Under the pieces are notes generated by a model. It made no database searches, had not been told where the DNA came from, and worked only from the letters and a program-made list of their open reading frames with translations. DNA of 64,000 bases from Streptomyces tagetis. Its GTDB lineage: Bacteria; Actinomycetota; Actinomycetes; Streptomycetales; Streptomycetaceae. The position numbers and the translations under genes are program-made. Location of the stretch: the NCBI RefSeq assembly GCF_018069565.1, contig NZ_JAGPNL010000005.1, positions 372,001 to 436,000 of the forward strand. The letters run 5' to 3'. Positions 34,885 through 46,660 of the stretch are shown here, one piece after another (the stretch's first letter is position 1; each line of letters begins with the position of its first letter).

Positions 34885-36127
34885 CGGACGAACCCGGCCC
34901 TTCCGGGGCGCGGGCGGGCCGTGCCCCGCACTCCTCCAGCACGCGTAGCGCGCGACGGGCGCGCAGCGGGTCCACGGGGAGCGCGTGCCGGGCGAACCAG
35001 CGCGCCGCCCCGGGCGCGGGCGAGGGGTCGGTGAAGCCGGGGCCCGCGTAGTCGTCGAGCGGCGGGTCGTAGAGGTAGCCGACGGGCAGGCCGCGCCGGT
35101 CCAGGGCTCTGATGGCGGCGTCCCGGTCCTCGACCAGCAGCGGCACCCGGAACAGCGGCTGCGCTCCGCCGCCGGCCGGCCGCCGCCCGGGGTCCGCGGG
35201 GGGCGCCCAGGGGGTGGACAGCAGCAGTTCGGTGCCCTCGCGGCAGCGTTCCAGCACCTCGTCGAGCCGGTCCAGGTGCCGGGCGACGCGGCCGAGGCGC
35301 AGCCGGCCGCCGCGCAGCCGGTAGTCGTGCAGGTCGACGCGGACCCAGGAGTCGTACGCCGTCAGGTCCGGGGCGGCCTTCGCGGCCCGCGCCAGGTCGG
35401 CGGGGCGCAGCGGCATCCGGATGCCCTCCCGCTCGGTGAGCCCGAGCAGGCGCAGCGTGGCCCAGGCGGCGCGGCGCAGCCCCAGTGCGCGCACGGCGGC
35501 CTCGGCGTGGGGCCGTACCGCGTAGGCGAGGTCGGCCCGCGGGCTCGGCGGGGCGAGCAGGTCCTCGCAGGCCCGCTCCAGGGCCTCACGCCGTGCCGGG
35601 TCGGCGACGGCGAGGAAGCCGCCGGCCTTGGCGCCGACGTGCTTGGAGAGGCTGAAGACGGCGGCGTCGCCCCAGGCGCCGACGGGCCGCCCGCCCACCT
35701 CGCTGCCGATGGCGTGGGCCGCGTCCTCCAGCAGCGGGATGCCGGCGGCGTCGCAGCGGGCGCGCAGGGCGGGCGCCGGGTCCGGGTTCCCGTAGAGGTT
35801 CGTCGTGAGGACGGCGGAGAGCGTGCCCCAGGTCTCCTCGGGGACGGCGTCGACGTCGATCGAGCCGTCGCGGGCCCGTAACGGCGCCTGCACGGGCCGC
35901 AGTCCGGCCGCGAGGACGACGAAGAGGATGACGTCGTCGTTGACCGGCGACATGAGCACCCGGCCGCCCGGCGCACACCAGTGCCGCAGTGCCGCGTACA
36001 GGCCGAAACGGCACGACGGTACGTACACGCATTCCCGGCCGAGACGGGCGCGCAGCGTCTCCTCCAGCCGTCTGCCCGGCCGGGACTCCCCGCGCACCCC
36101 ACCCGGACCGGCCTCCCCTGTGGCCAT
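34877..36127 (-). CDS. DegT/DnrJ/EryC1-type aminotransferase
   Basis: This 416-residue PLP enzyme makes amino sugars by transamination of a keto sugar nucleotide. The PLP lysine lies in FSLSKHVGAKAGGF; the Asp/His pocket is seen in LLEDAAHAIGSEVGG. An insertion of about 90 residues (ADLAYAVRPHAEAAVRALG onwards) separates it from short classical members. ATG 36127 is chosen because the long upstream frame is Arg/Gly-rich and not protein-like. It is the first gene of the minus-strand polysaccharide operon, divergent from fahA with 274 nt between. Confidence 0.87.
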   Translation of the reverse strand: MATGEAGPGGVRGESRPGRRLEETLRARLGRECVYVPSCRFGLYAALRHWCAPGGRVLMSPVNDDVILFVVLAAGLRPVQAPLRARDGSIDVDAVPEETWGTLSAVLTTNLYGNPDPAPALRARCDAAGIPLLEDAAHAIGSEVGGRPVGAWGDAAVFSLSKHVGAKAGGFLAVADPARREALERACEDLLAPPSPRADLAYAVRPHAEAAVRALGLRRAAWATLRLLGLTEREGIRMPLRPADLARAAKAAPDLTAYDSWVRVDLHDYRLRGGRLRLGRVARHLDRLDEVLERCREGTELLLSTPWAPPADPGRRPAGGGAQPLFRVPLLVEDRDAAIRALDRRGLPVGYLYDPPLDDYAGPGFTDPSPAPGAARWFARHALPVDPLRARRALRVLEECGARPARAPEGPGSSGG

Positions 36128-36401
36128 CCGCCCCCCTGTGTGCCGTCGGACCGCCCCCTCCCCGAGGCCGTCCGGCACCCGCCCAGAGTCGCCCCGTTCG
36201 CACCGCTCCGTCAAGATTGCGTCCCGGCCTGTGGACAACTTCCCGCGCACGCCCGGCCGCGGAGCGCCACCCCTCCCGAACGCGCGCGGGCGTACGCCGC
36301 CAGGAAGGTTCCCCCTCCCCAGAGCGCGCCGCCCCCCGTAACGTGTGGCGCGGCCACGGATCACGTGGCGCACGCAGCGCACGAAAGCGAGGCAGCACCC
36401 G

Positions 36402-37622
36402 ATGCCCCCGTTCGATGTCCCCGAGGGCGATCCCTTCGGCCCGCACAACCTTCCGTACGGCGTGTTCTCGATCCCCGGCGCCCAGGAGCCGACGGTGGGC
36501 GTCCGGCTCGGCGACCACGTCCTGGACGCGGGCGCGGCGGCGCGCGCGCTCGGCTCCCCGTACGCCTCCCTGCTCGCGCGGCCCACCCTCAACCCGCTGC
36601 TGGCGGCGGGCCGCACCGCCTGGTCGGACGTGCGGCGCGCGCTGACCGCCTGGGTGACGGTCCCCTCCCACCGCGAGACGCTCCGGCCGCTGCTGCACCC
36701 CCTGGCGTCGGTGACGCTGCACCTGCCCTTCGAGGTCGCCGACTACGTGGACTTCTACGCGTCGGAGAACCACGCCCGCAACGTCGGGCGGATGTTCCGC
36801 CCCGACGCCGCCGACTCGCTCACGCCCAACTGGAAGCACCTGCCGATCGGTTACCACGGCCGCGCGGGCACCGTCGTCGTCTCCGGCACGGACGTGGTGC
36901 GCCCGTCGGGGCAGCGCAAGGCCCCCGCCGACCCGGCGCCGGTCTTCGGCCCGTCGGTCCGCCTGGACATCGAGGCGGAGGTCGGCTTCGTGGTGGGCAC
37001 CCCCTCCACGCAGGGGCGGCCGGTGGCGCTCGGCGACTTCCGCGAGCACGTCTTCGGGCTCTGCCTGCTCAACGACTGGTCGGCGCGGGACATCCAGTCC
37101 TGGGAGTACGTGCCCCTCGGCCCCTTCCTCGGCAAGTCCTTCGCCACCTCGGTGTCGGCGTGGATCACGCCGCTGGAGGCCCTGGACGCGGCGCGCACGG
37201 CGCCGCCGGAGCGGACCCACCCGCTCCTGCCCTACCTGGACGACACGGACGCGGAGCGCGTCGAGCCGGGCGGCTACGACCTGCGCATCTCGGTCGCCGT
37301 CAACGGCCACGTCGTCTCCGAGCCGCCCTTCGCCACCATGTACTGGACGGCCGCCCAGCAACTGGCCCACCTGACCGTCAACGGCGCCTCCCTGCGCACC
37401 GGCGACCTCTTCGCCTCCGGCACGGTGAGCGGCGCGGCCGAGCGGGAGCGCGGTTCGCTGCTGGAGCTGACCTGGAACGGCCGGGACGCGCTGGAACTGC
37501 CCGACGGGAAGCGGACGTTCCTGGAGGACGGGGACGTGGTGACGCTGACCGCGTGGGCGCCGGGGCCGGACGGCACCCGGGTCGGGCTGGGCGAGGTCAC
37601 CGGCCGCGTGGTCGCGGGCTAG
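36402..37622 (+). CDS. fahA: Fumarylacetoacetase
   Basis: This 406-residue hydrolase ends tyrosine and homogentisate breakdown by splitting fumarylacetoacetate to fumarate and acetoacetate. The N-terminal SH3-like domain (about residues 15-115) is followed by the catalytic domain: DFYASENHARNVGRMFRP with the catalytic His, metal ligands in IEAEVGFVVG and NDWSARDIQSWEYVPLGPF, and the C-terminal SGAAERERGSLLELTWNG. ATG 36402 lies in frame after GCGAGG; longer starts add a non-conserved leader. It stands alone; no hmgA or maiA gene is near. Confidence 0.94.
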   Translation: MPPFDVPEGDPFGPHNLPYGVFSIPGAQEPTVGVRLGDHVLDAGAAARALGSPYASLLARPTLNPLLAAGRTAWSDVRRALTAWVTVPSHRETLRPLLHPLASVTLHLPFEVADYVDFYASENHARNVGRMFRPDAADSLTPNWKHLPIGYHGRAGTVVVSGTDVVRPSGQRKAPADPAPVFGPSVRLDIEAEVGFVVGTPSTQGRPVALGDFREHVFGLCLLNDWSARDIQSWEYVPLGPFLGKSFATSVSAWITPLEALDAARTAPPERTHPLLPYLDDTDAERVEPGGYDLRISVAVNGHVVSEPPFATMYWTAAQQLAHLTVNGASLRTGDLFASGTVSGAAERERGSLLELTWNGRDALELPDGKRTFLEDGDVVTLTAWAPGPDGTRVGLGEVTGRVVAG

Positions 37623-38003
37623 GGCCGGCTCCCGGAGCCCCCGCCCGGGTTCGAGGACCCCGGCGCGGGGCGCCCGGCCCCGCCCACCGGCCGGCACCCG
37701 GCCCCGGCCCCGCACCCGCACCCGCACCCGCACCCGCACCCAGTCGCAGCCGCGGTCGCAGCCGTAGCCCCAATCGCAGTCGCAGCCGCGGTCGCAGTCG
37801 GAGTCGCAGCCGCGGCACACAACCCGCCCTCCGCCGCAGATCCGTCGCGCGCGGCCCCTGCCCCGTACCGCCCGTCACCGTCATACTGGCGGCGGGCGGT
37901 GCGCGGCACGTCCGCCCGGCCCCTCCGGGAGCCTCCCGCGGCACCGCGCAGCACCCCGCCCCCGCCCCAGCCGCCCTCCCCACCAGGAACCGGAGCCCGT
38001 GGC
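37623..38003. repeat. Repeat-rich gap between fahA and M56 peptidase
   Basis: Five exact GCACCC hexamers run from 37712 to 37741, then a mix of CAG/TCG-rich units in which CAGTCGCAGCCGCGGTCGCA (the first 20 of 21 identical bases) occurs at 37741 and again at 37777. No gene is seen; the end (about 37900-38003) is the leader of the peptidase gene. Possible effects are strain length variation or structured RNA after fahA. Confidence 0.75.
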
Positions 38004-38942
38004 ATGACCGTCTGCCTGCTCCTGCTGTCCGTCGTCGCCGTGACAGCGGCCGTCCCGGTGCCGCGCCTGCTGACGCGGTCCGCGTGGCCCGAGCGGGAGC
38101 CGGTGGTCGGCCTGTGGGTGTGGCAGTGCCTGGTCGCCACCGTGCTGCTCTGCTGCCTGACGGCGCTCGCCCTCGGTGCCGCCGCCGTCTTCGGCACCGT
38201 CCGCGCCCAGCTCTTCGCCCCGGCGCCGCCCGCCGTGACCGCCGCCTACAACCTCTCCGCCGGTCCCGCCTGGGCCGCCGTCCTCACCGTGTTCCTGGCC
38301 TGCGGGGCGGCCTGGACGACGGCCGTGCTGTTCCGGGAACTCGTCGAGGCCCGCAGGCGCCGTGCCGTCTCCCGCGCCCATCTGCGCGAACGCGCCCCCG
38401 ACCTGCCCGCCGGGCTGCCCACCGCGCGCGGGCCGCTGCTGGTGCTGGAGGACGAGTACCCGGACGCCTGGTGGATGCCGGGCAGCCCGCCGCAGCTCAT
38501 CGTCACCACCGGCGCCCTCCAGCGGCTCACCGACCACCAGCTCGACGCCGTCCTCACCCACGAGCGGGGCCACGCCCGCGCCCGGCACGACTGGCTGCTG
38601 CACCTGTCCACGGCGCTGGCCACCGGCTTCCCCCGCGTGCCGCTCTTCGCGCACTTTTGCGACCAGACGCACCGCCTGGTCGAACTGGCCGCCGACGACA
38701 CCGCCTCCCGGCGCTGCGGCCACCTCACCACCGCGCTCGCCCTGATCCAGCTCAACCAGCACCGGGGCGTGCTCTCCTGCGCCTCCAGCAACCGCCTGCT
38801 GGGCGAGCGGGTCGACCGGCTGCTGGCGCCGCCGCCCCGGCTGGAGCCCCGGCACCGGGCGCTCACCACGGCGACCGCCGCGCTGGTCCCCCTCCTCCCG
38901 CTGCTGATCACCTTCGCCCCGGGGCTGACGGCCCTGGCCTGA
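38004..38942 (+). CDS. M56-family membrane metallopeptidase
   Basis: This 312-residue protein has four membrane helices in the BlaR1/MecR1-like layout and the zinc motif HERGH in VLTHERGHARARHDWLLH (about residue 185), with the third ligand Glu in RLVELAADDTASRR. In beta-lactam sensing systems such a protease is encoded with a BlaI repressor, but no BlaI gene is next to it here. Short C-terminal end and lack of a sensor domain suggest a housekeeping role. ATG 38004 follows AGGAACCGGAG. Confidence 0.88.
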   Translation: MTVCLLLLSVVAVTAAVPVPRLLTRSAWPEREPVVGLWVWQCLVATVLLCCLTALALGAAAVFGTVRAQLFAPAPPAVTAAYNLSAGPAWAAVLTVFLACGAAWTTAVLFRELVEARRRRAVSRAHLRERAPDLPAGLPTARGPLLVLEDEYPDAWWMPGSPPQLIVTTGALQRLTDHQLDAVLTHERGHARARHDWLLHLSTALATGFPRVPLFAHFCDQTHRLVELAADDTASRRCGHLTTALALIQLNQHRGVLSCASSNRLLGERVDRLLAPPPRLEPRHRALTTATAALVPLLPLLITFAPGLTALA

Positions 38943-38999
38943 CCCGCCGCCGCCCCGGCCCACCGGCCGACACCCCCGGCACCGGCACCGGCCCGCGCC

Positions 39000-41084
<2,085 letters not shown>

Positions 41085-41457
41085 CGCTTGTCCCCCACCC
41101 GTCCTGCCGCGTCCGCCCCGGGCCGTCCTGTCCCGGCCACGACTCCACGATAGGGGTCCGCGCGGACACCCCCCGACTTGTCCACAGCCCGCCGCTCCCG
41201 GCCGACGTCAAGGACACACCCGCCCGCTCAGGCGTTCGCGGGAGACTCGCGTTCCGTGAGCGCGTGAAGGTGGACGTGCCCTCCCCGGTGGACCTGGACC
41301 AGACCGCCGTCAGGGCGCGGCACGGCAGCGCGTAAGCCGGCTCCCCGAAGACTGCCGAAGACGGCGCCGGACCCCCGAAGACGCCCCAGCCCCCGAAAAC
41401 GGCACCGGCCCGGCCCCTCCGCGAAGGGGCCGGGCCGGCGGCGGGCCGGGAGCGGGG
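41085..41457. other. Gap between recQ and the nuo operon end
   Basis: This ~370-nt region carries the recQ promoter area (AT-richer around 41143-41155, CACGATAGGGGT on the plus strand) and ends with the terminator hairpin of the nuo operon. No gene was recognised. Confidence 0.6.
41405..41438 (-). terminator. Terminator hairpin of the nuo operon
   Basis: A perfect 14-bp stem CCGGCCCGGCCCCT (41405-41418) / AGGGGCCGGGCCGG (41425-41438) with a 6-nt loop sits 20 nt beyond the nuoN stop on the minus strand. There is no T tract, typical for Streptomyces terminators; the stem is extremely stable. Confidence 0.85.
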
Positions 41458-43107
41458 TCAGCGGACGAAGACGCCCGCCTGGCCCGCCAGGTCCAGGAAG
41501 TACTGCGGGGCCACGCCCAGGACCACCGTGACCACCACGCCGACCGCGATGGCCGTCATGGTCAGCGGCGACGGCACGGCGACGGTCGGTCCCTCCGGCC
41601 GCGGCTCGCTGAAGAACATCAGGACGATCACGCGGATGTAGAAGAACGCGGCGATCGCCGACGACAGCACACCGATGATCACCAGCGGCACCGCGCCGCC
41701 CTGCGCCGCCGCCTTGAACACGGCGAACTTCCCCGCGAACCCGGAGGTCAGCGGGATGCCCGCGAAGGCCAGCAGGAAGACCGCGAAGACCCCCGCCACC
41801 AGCGGCGAGCGGCGGCCGAGCCCCGCCCACTTCGACAGGTGGGTGGCCTCGCCGCCCGCGTCGCGCACCAGGGTCACCACCGCGAAGGCGCCGATGGTGA
41901 CGAAGGAGTACGTGGCCAGGTAGAAGAGGACCGACGAGACGCCCTCCGGGGTGGCCGCGATGACGCCCGCGAGGATGAAGCCCGCGTGCGCGATCGAGGA
42001 GTACGCCAGCAGCCGCTTGATGTCGGTCTGCGTGATCGCCACGATCGCGCCGGCCAGCATGGTGACGATGGCCACGCCCCACATCACCGGCCGCCAGTCC
42101 CAGCGCAGGCCCGGCAGGACGACGTAGAGCAGGCGCAGCAGCGCGCCGAAGGCCGCGACCTTGGTGGCCGCCGCCATGAAGCCGGTGACCGGCGTCGGGG
42201 CGCCCTGGTACACGTCGGGCGTCCACATGTGGAACGGCACGGCGCCCACCTTGAAGAGCAGGCCCATGACGATCAGCGCGCCGCCGACGAGCAGCAGGGC
42301 GTCGTTGGCGGTGGTGCCGGCGAGCGCCGGGGTGACGCTCGGCGCGGTCCCGTCGACGACCCGGGCGATGGTGCCGTACGACATGGAGCCCGCGTAGCCG
42401 TAGACCAGGGCGATGCCGAACAGGGTGAACGCCGAGGCGAAGGCGCCGAGCAGGAAGTACTTGACGGCGGCCTCCTGCGAGAGCAGCCGCTTGCGGCGGG
42501 CCAGCGCGCAGAGCAGGTACAGCGGGAGGGAGAGGACCTCCAGCGCCACGAAGAGGGTCAGCAGGTCGTTGGCGGCCGGGAAGACCAGCATGCCGGCGAC
42601 CGCGAACATCAGCAGCGGGAAGACCTCGGTGGTGGTGAACCCGGCCTTGACCGCCTTCTGCTCGCTCTCCGAGCCGGGCACGGCGGCGGCCTGGGCGGCG
42701 AAGGAGTCGACGCGGTTGCCGTGCGCCTCGGGGTCGAGGCGGCGTTCGGCGAAGGTGAACAGGCCGACCAGGGCCGCCAGCAGGATCGTGCCCTGGAGGA
42801 AGAGGGCCGGTCCGTCGACGGCGATGGCGCCCATCGCGGCGATGCCCGCCCGGGTCGTGGCGTAGCCGCTCGCCGCCAGGGCGACGATCGCGGCGAAGCC
42901 GGAGACCAGGGCGACCGAGGCCGTGAAGAGCTGGGCGTGGTAGCGGTGCCGGCGCGGGACGAACGCCTCGATCAGCACCCCGAGCACGGCCGCGCCGATC
43001 ACGATCAGAATGGGCGAGAGCTGCCCGTATTCGATCTTCGGCGCTTCGATCTTCGCAATCGGATCGACCGCCGTTGTCCACAGGCTGTGGACGGCTGATG
43101 CGCTCAC
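41458..43107 (-). CDS. nuoN: NADH-quinone oxidoreductase subunit N
   Basis: This 549-residue antiporter-like subunit with about 14 helices forms part of complex I's proton-pumping arm. It has the conserved helix stretch KVGAVPFHMWTPDVYQGAPT with its Lys and the LLAYSSIAHAGFILAG segment typical of NuoN. ATG 43107 overlaps the nuoM stop by 4 nt. It is the last gene before the terminator. Confidence 0.96.
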   Translation of the reverse strand: MSASAVHSLWTTAVDPIAKIEAPKIEYGQLSPILIVIGAAVLGVLIEAFVPRRHRYHAQLFTASVALVSGFAAIVALAASGYATTRAGIAAMGAIAVDGPALFLQGTILLAALVGLFTFAERRLDPEAHGNRVDSFAAQAAAVPGSESEQKAVKAGFTTTEVFPLLMFAVAGMLVFPAANDLLTLFVALEVLSLPLYLLCALARRKRLLSQEAAVKYFLLGAFASAFTLFGIALVYGYAGSMSYGTIARVVDGTAPSVTPALAGTTANDALLLVGGALIVMGLLFKVGAVPFHMWTPDVYQGAPTPVTGFMAAATKVAAFGALLRLLYVVLPGLRWDWRPVMWGVAIVTMLAGAIVAITQTDIKRLLAYSSIAHAGFILAGVIAATPEGVSSVLFYLATYSFVTIGAFAVVTLVRDAGGEATHLSKWAGLGRRSPLVAGVFAVFLLAFAGIPLTSGFAGKFAVFKAAAQGGAVPLVIIGVLSSAIAAFFYIRVIVLMFFSEPRPEGPTVAVPSPLTMTAIAVGVVVTVVLGVAPQYFLDLAGQAGVFVR

Positions 43108-44675
43108 TTGGCCGCCTCCACCTCGGGCCGGGGGTCCTGCTTGTGTACGTCGGACATGGTCTGCCGCACCGCCGGGTTGACGATGTCGGCGACCGGTTTG
43201 GGATAGACGCCGAGGAAGACCAGCAGCACCACCAGCGGGGCGGCCACCGCCACCTCACGCACCCTCAGGTCGGGCATGGCCGACACCTCGGGCCGCACCG
43301 GTCCCGTCATCGTCCGCTGGTACAGGACGAGGGTGTACAGGGCGGCGAGGACGATGCCGAGGGTGGCGACGATGCCGATCACCGGATAGCGCGTGAACGT
43401 GCCGACCAGCACCAGGAACTCACTGACGAACGGCGCGAGACCGGGCAGGGAGAGCGTCGCCAGCGAGCCGATCAGGAAGGTGCCGGCCAGCACCGGGGCG
43501 ACCTTCTGCACCCCGCCGTAGTCGGCGATGAGCCGGGAGCCGCGCCGGGAGATGAGGAAGCCGGCCACCAGCAGCAGCGCGGCGGTCGAGATGCCGTGGT
43601 TGACCATGTACAGCGTCGCCCCGGACTGGCCCTGGCTCGTCATGGCGAAGATGCCCATGATGATGAAGCCGAAGTGCGAGATGGACGCGTACGCGATCAG
43701 CCGCTTGATGTCGCGCTGGCCGACGGCGAGCAGCGCCCCGTAGATCACGCTGATCACCGCGAGGACCAGGACGACCGGCGTCGCCCACTTGCTCGCCTCG
43801 GGGAAGAGCTGGAGGCAGAAGCGGAGCATGGCGAAGGTGCCGACCTTGTCGACCACCGCCGTGATCATCACCGCGACCGGCGCGGTCGACTCCCCCATGG
43901 CGTTGGGCAGCCAGGTGTGCAGCGGCCACAGCGGCGCCTTCACCGCGAAGGCGAGGAAGAAACCGAGGAAGAGCCAGCGCTCGGTGGAGGTCGCCATGGT
44001 CAGCGAGCCGTCGGCCCGCGCCGCGGCGATCTCGGTGAGCGAGAAGTTCCCGGCGACCACGTAGAGGCCGATCACCGCGGCCAGCATGATCAGTCCGCCG
44101 GCCAGGTTGTAGAGGAGGAACTTCACCGCGGCGTAGGACCGCTGGGTCCGGGCCGTCTCCTCGCCGTGCTCGTGCGCCCGGTCCCCGAAGCCGCCGATCA
44201 GGAAGTACAGCGGGATCAGCATGGCTTCGAAGAAGATGTAGAAGAGGAAGACGTCGGTGGCCTCGAAGGAGAGGATCACCATCGCCTCGACGGCCAGGAT
44301 CAGGGCGAAGTAGCCCTGGGTCGGCCGCCACCGGCGGCTGCCGGTCTCCAGGGGGTCGGCGTCGTGCCACCCCGCCAGGATGATGAACGGGATCAGCAGC
44401 GCGGTCAGCGCGATCAGCGCCACCGCGATGCCGTCCACGCCCAGGTCGTAGCGGACGCCGAAGTCGGCGATCCAGGAGTGGGATTCGGTGAGCTGGTACC
44501 GGTCGCCGCCGGGGTCGAAGCGGACCAGGATCGCCACGGCCAGCCCGAACGTGGCGAGCGAGAAGAGCAGCGCCAGCCATTTGGCGGCGGTGCGTTTCGC
44601 GGCCGGCACGGCGGCGGTGGCGATCGCCCCGACGGCCGGAAGGGCCGCCGTCGCTGTCAGCAGGGGAAAGGACAT
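43104..44675 (-). CDS. nuoM: NADH-quinone oxidoreductase subunit M
   Basis: This 523-residue proton-pumping subunit has about 14 helices, with the conserved VKAPLWPLHTWLPNAMGEST and IKRLIAYASISHFGFIIMG segments. The key helix-7 and helix-8 lysines are in AVKAPLWP and the IKRL segment. It is translated from ATG 44675, 5 nt after the nuoL stop. Confidence 0.96.
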   Translation of the reverse strand: MSFPLLTATAALPAVGAIATAAVPAAKRTAAKWLALLFSLATFGLAVAILVRFDPGGDRYQLTESHSWIADFGVRYDLGVDGIAVALIALTALLIPFIILAGWHDADPLETGSRRWRPTQGYFALILAVEAMVILSFEATDVFLFYIFFEAMLIPLYFLIGGFGDRAHEHGEETARTQRSYAAVKFLLYNLAGGLIMLAAVIGLYVVAGNFSLTEIAAARADGSLTMATSTERWLFLGFFLAFAVKAPLWPLHTWLPNAMGESTAPVAVMITAVVDKVGTFAMLRFCLQLFPEASKWATPVVLVLAVISVIYGALLAVGQRDIKRLIAYASISHFGFIIMGIFAMTSQGQSGATLYMVNHGISTAALLLVAGFLISRRGSRLIADYGGVQKVAPVLAGTFLIGSLATLSLPGLAPFVSEFLVLVGTFTRYPVIGIVATLGIVLAALYTLVLYQRTMTGPVRPEVSAMPDLRVREVAVAAPLVVLLVFLGVYPKPVADIVNPAVRQTMSDVHKQDPRPEVEAAK

Positions 44676-44680
44676 CGGTA

Positions 44681-46645
44681 TCAGACCGCCCTCATCAGCA
44701 GGGTCGCGGCGACCAGGACCGCCGCACCGCCGAACATCGAGACCGCGTACGAGCGCGCGAAGCCGTTCTGCAGCTTGCGCAGCCGCCCGGACAGGCCGCC
44801 GAACGAGGCCGCCGTGCCGTTGACGACCCCGTCGACCAGCGTGTGGTCGACGTAGACCAGCGAGCGGGTCAGGTGCTCACCGCCGCGCACCAGCACGACG
44901 TGGTTGACGTCGTCCTGGTACAGGTCGCGCCGGGCGGCCCGGGTGAGCAGCGAGCCGCGCGGGGCGACGGCCGGGACCGGACGGCGCCCGTACTGGGCCC
45001 AGGCGACCGCGACACCGGCGACCATCACGGCCACCGTGGCCGCCGTGACCGTCAGGGCGCTGATCGGCGCGTTGCCGTGGTCGTGCCCGGTGACCGGCTC
45101 CAGCCAGTGCAGGAAGCGGTCGCCGATGCTGAAGAAGGCACCGCCCGCCACCGAGCCGACGGCCAGCACGATCATCGGGATCGTCATGATGCGCGGCGAC
45201 TCGTGCGGGTGCGGCTCGGCACCGGCCCGCACCCCCGGCTCCACGTCGGGCGAGTCCGGGGACGGCGCCGGTGCGGTGCGCCAGCGCTCCTCGCCGAAGA
45301 AGGTCATCAGCATCACGCGCGTCATGTAGTACGCGGTCAGGGCCGCGCCGAGCAGGGCGCAGGCGCCGAGAATCCAGCCCTCGGTGCCGCCCTTGGCGAA
45401 CGCCGCCTCGATGATCTTGTCCTTGGAGAAGAAGCCGGACAGGCCCGGGAAGCCGATGATGGCGAGGTAGCCGAGGCCGAAGGTGACGAAGGTGACCGGC
45501 ATGTACTTCCTGAGGCCGCCGTAGCGGCGCATGTCGACCTCGTCGTTCATGCCGTGCATGACGGAGCCGGCGCCGAGGAAGAGCCCGGCCTTGAAGAAGC
45601 CGTGCGTCACCAGGTGCATGATGGCGAAGACGTAGCCGATGGGGCCGAGGCCCGCGGCGAGCACCATGTAGCCGATCTGCGACATCGTCGAGCCGGCCAG
45701 CGCCTTCTTGATGTCGTCCTTGGCGCAACCGACGATCGCACCGAAGAGCAGCGTGACCGCGCCGACGACGGTGACGACGACCTGCGCGTCCGGGGCGCCG
45801 TTGAAGATGGCGCCGGAGCGGACGATCAGGTAGACGCCCGCGGTGACCATGGTCGCGGCGTGGATCAGGGCCGAGACCGGGGTCGGGCCCTCCATCGCGT
45901 CCCCCAGCCAGGACTGGAGCGGCACCTGCGCCGACTTGCCGCAGGCGGCGAGGAGCAGCATCAGCGCGATCGCGGTGAGCTTGCCCTCCCCGGCCGTGCC
46001 GGCCAGACCGGCCTGGCCCCCGTCGCCGAGCACCGGCCCGAAGGCGAAGGTGCCGAACCACAGGAACATCAGCATGATCGCGATCGACAGGCCGACGTCG
46101 CCGACCCGGTTGACCAGGAACGCCTTCTTCGCCGCGGTGGCCGCGCTGGGCTTGTGCTGCCAGAAGCCGATCAGCAGGTAGGAGGCGAGACCGACGCCCT
46201 CCCAGCCCAGGTACAGCAGCAGGTAGTTGTCGGCGAGGACCAGGATCAGCATCGCCGCCAGGAAGAGGTTCAGGAAGCCGAAGAAGCGGCGGCGCCGCTC
46301 GTCGTGCTCCATGTACCCCACCGAGTACAGGTGGATGAGCGAGCCGACGCCGGTGATCAGCAGGACGAACGTCATCGACAACTGGTCGAGCCGGAAGGCC
46401 ACGTCGGCCTGGAACCCCTCCACCGGGACCCAGGTGAACAGGTGCTGCGTCAGGGTGCGGTCGGCGGCGGCGCTGCCGAGCAGGTCGGAGAAGAGGACCA
46501 GTCCGATCACGAAGGACACGGCGGCCAGCGCCGTGCCGATCCAGTGGCCGACGGCGTCCAGCCGGCGGCCCCCGCACAGCAGGACCACCGCTCCGAGCAG
46601 GGGCGCCGCCACCAGCAGCGCGATCAGATTCTCTGCGTTGTTCAC
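44681..46645 (-). CDS. nuoL: NADH-quinone oxidoreductase subunit L
   Basis: This 654-residue subunit is the distal antiporter-like pump, with the long lateral helix typical of NuoL. Visible motifs are GWEGVGLASYLLIGFWQHKP, SAQVPLQSWLGDAMEGPTPV and MSQIGYMVLAAGLGPIGY. ATG 46645 has no overlap; nuoK stop lies 15 nt upstream. Confidence 0.96.
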   Translation of the reverse strand: MNNAENLIALLVAAPLLGAVVLLCGGRRLDAVGHWIGTALAAVSFVIGLVLFSDLLGSAAADRTLTQHLFTWVPVEGFQADVAFRLDQLSMTFVLLITGVGSLIHLYSVGYMEHDERRRRFFGFLNLFLAAMLILVLADNYLLLYLGWEGVGLASYLLIGFWQHKPSAATAAKKAFLVNRVGDVGLSIAIMLMFLWFGTFAFGPVLGDGGQAGLAGTAGEGKLTAIALMLLLAACGKSAQVPLQSWLGDAMEGPTPVSALIHAATMVTAGVYLIVRSGAIFNGAPDAQVVVTVVGAVTLLFGAIVGCAKDDIKKALAGSTMSQIGYMVLAAGLGPIGYVFAIMHLVTHGFFKAGLFLGAGSVMHGMNDEVDMRRYGGLRKYMPVTFVTFGLGYLAIIGFPGLSGFFSKDKIIEAAFAKGGTEGWILGACALLGAALTAYYMTRVMLMTFFGEERWRTAPAPSPDSPDVEPGVRAGAEPHPHESPRIMTIPMIVLAVGSVAGGAFFSIGDRFLHWLEPVTGHDHGNAPISALTVTAATVAVMVAGVAVAWAQYGRRPVPAVAPRGSLLTRAARRDLYQDDVNHVVLVRGGEHLTRSLVYVDHTLVDGVVNGTAASFGGLSGRLRKLQNGFARSYAVSMFGGAAVLVAATLLMRAV

Positions 46646-46660
46646 GGTTCTACCGACCCC

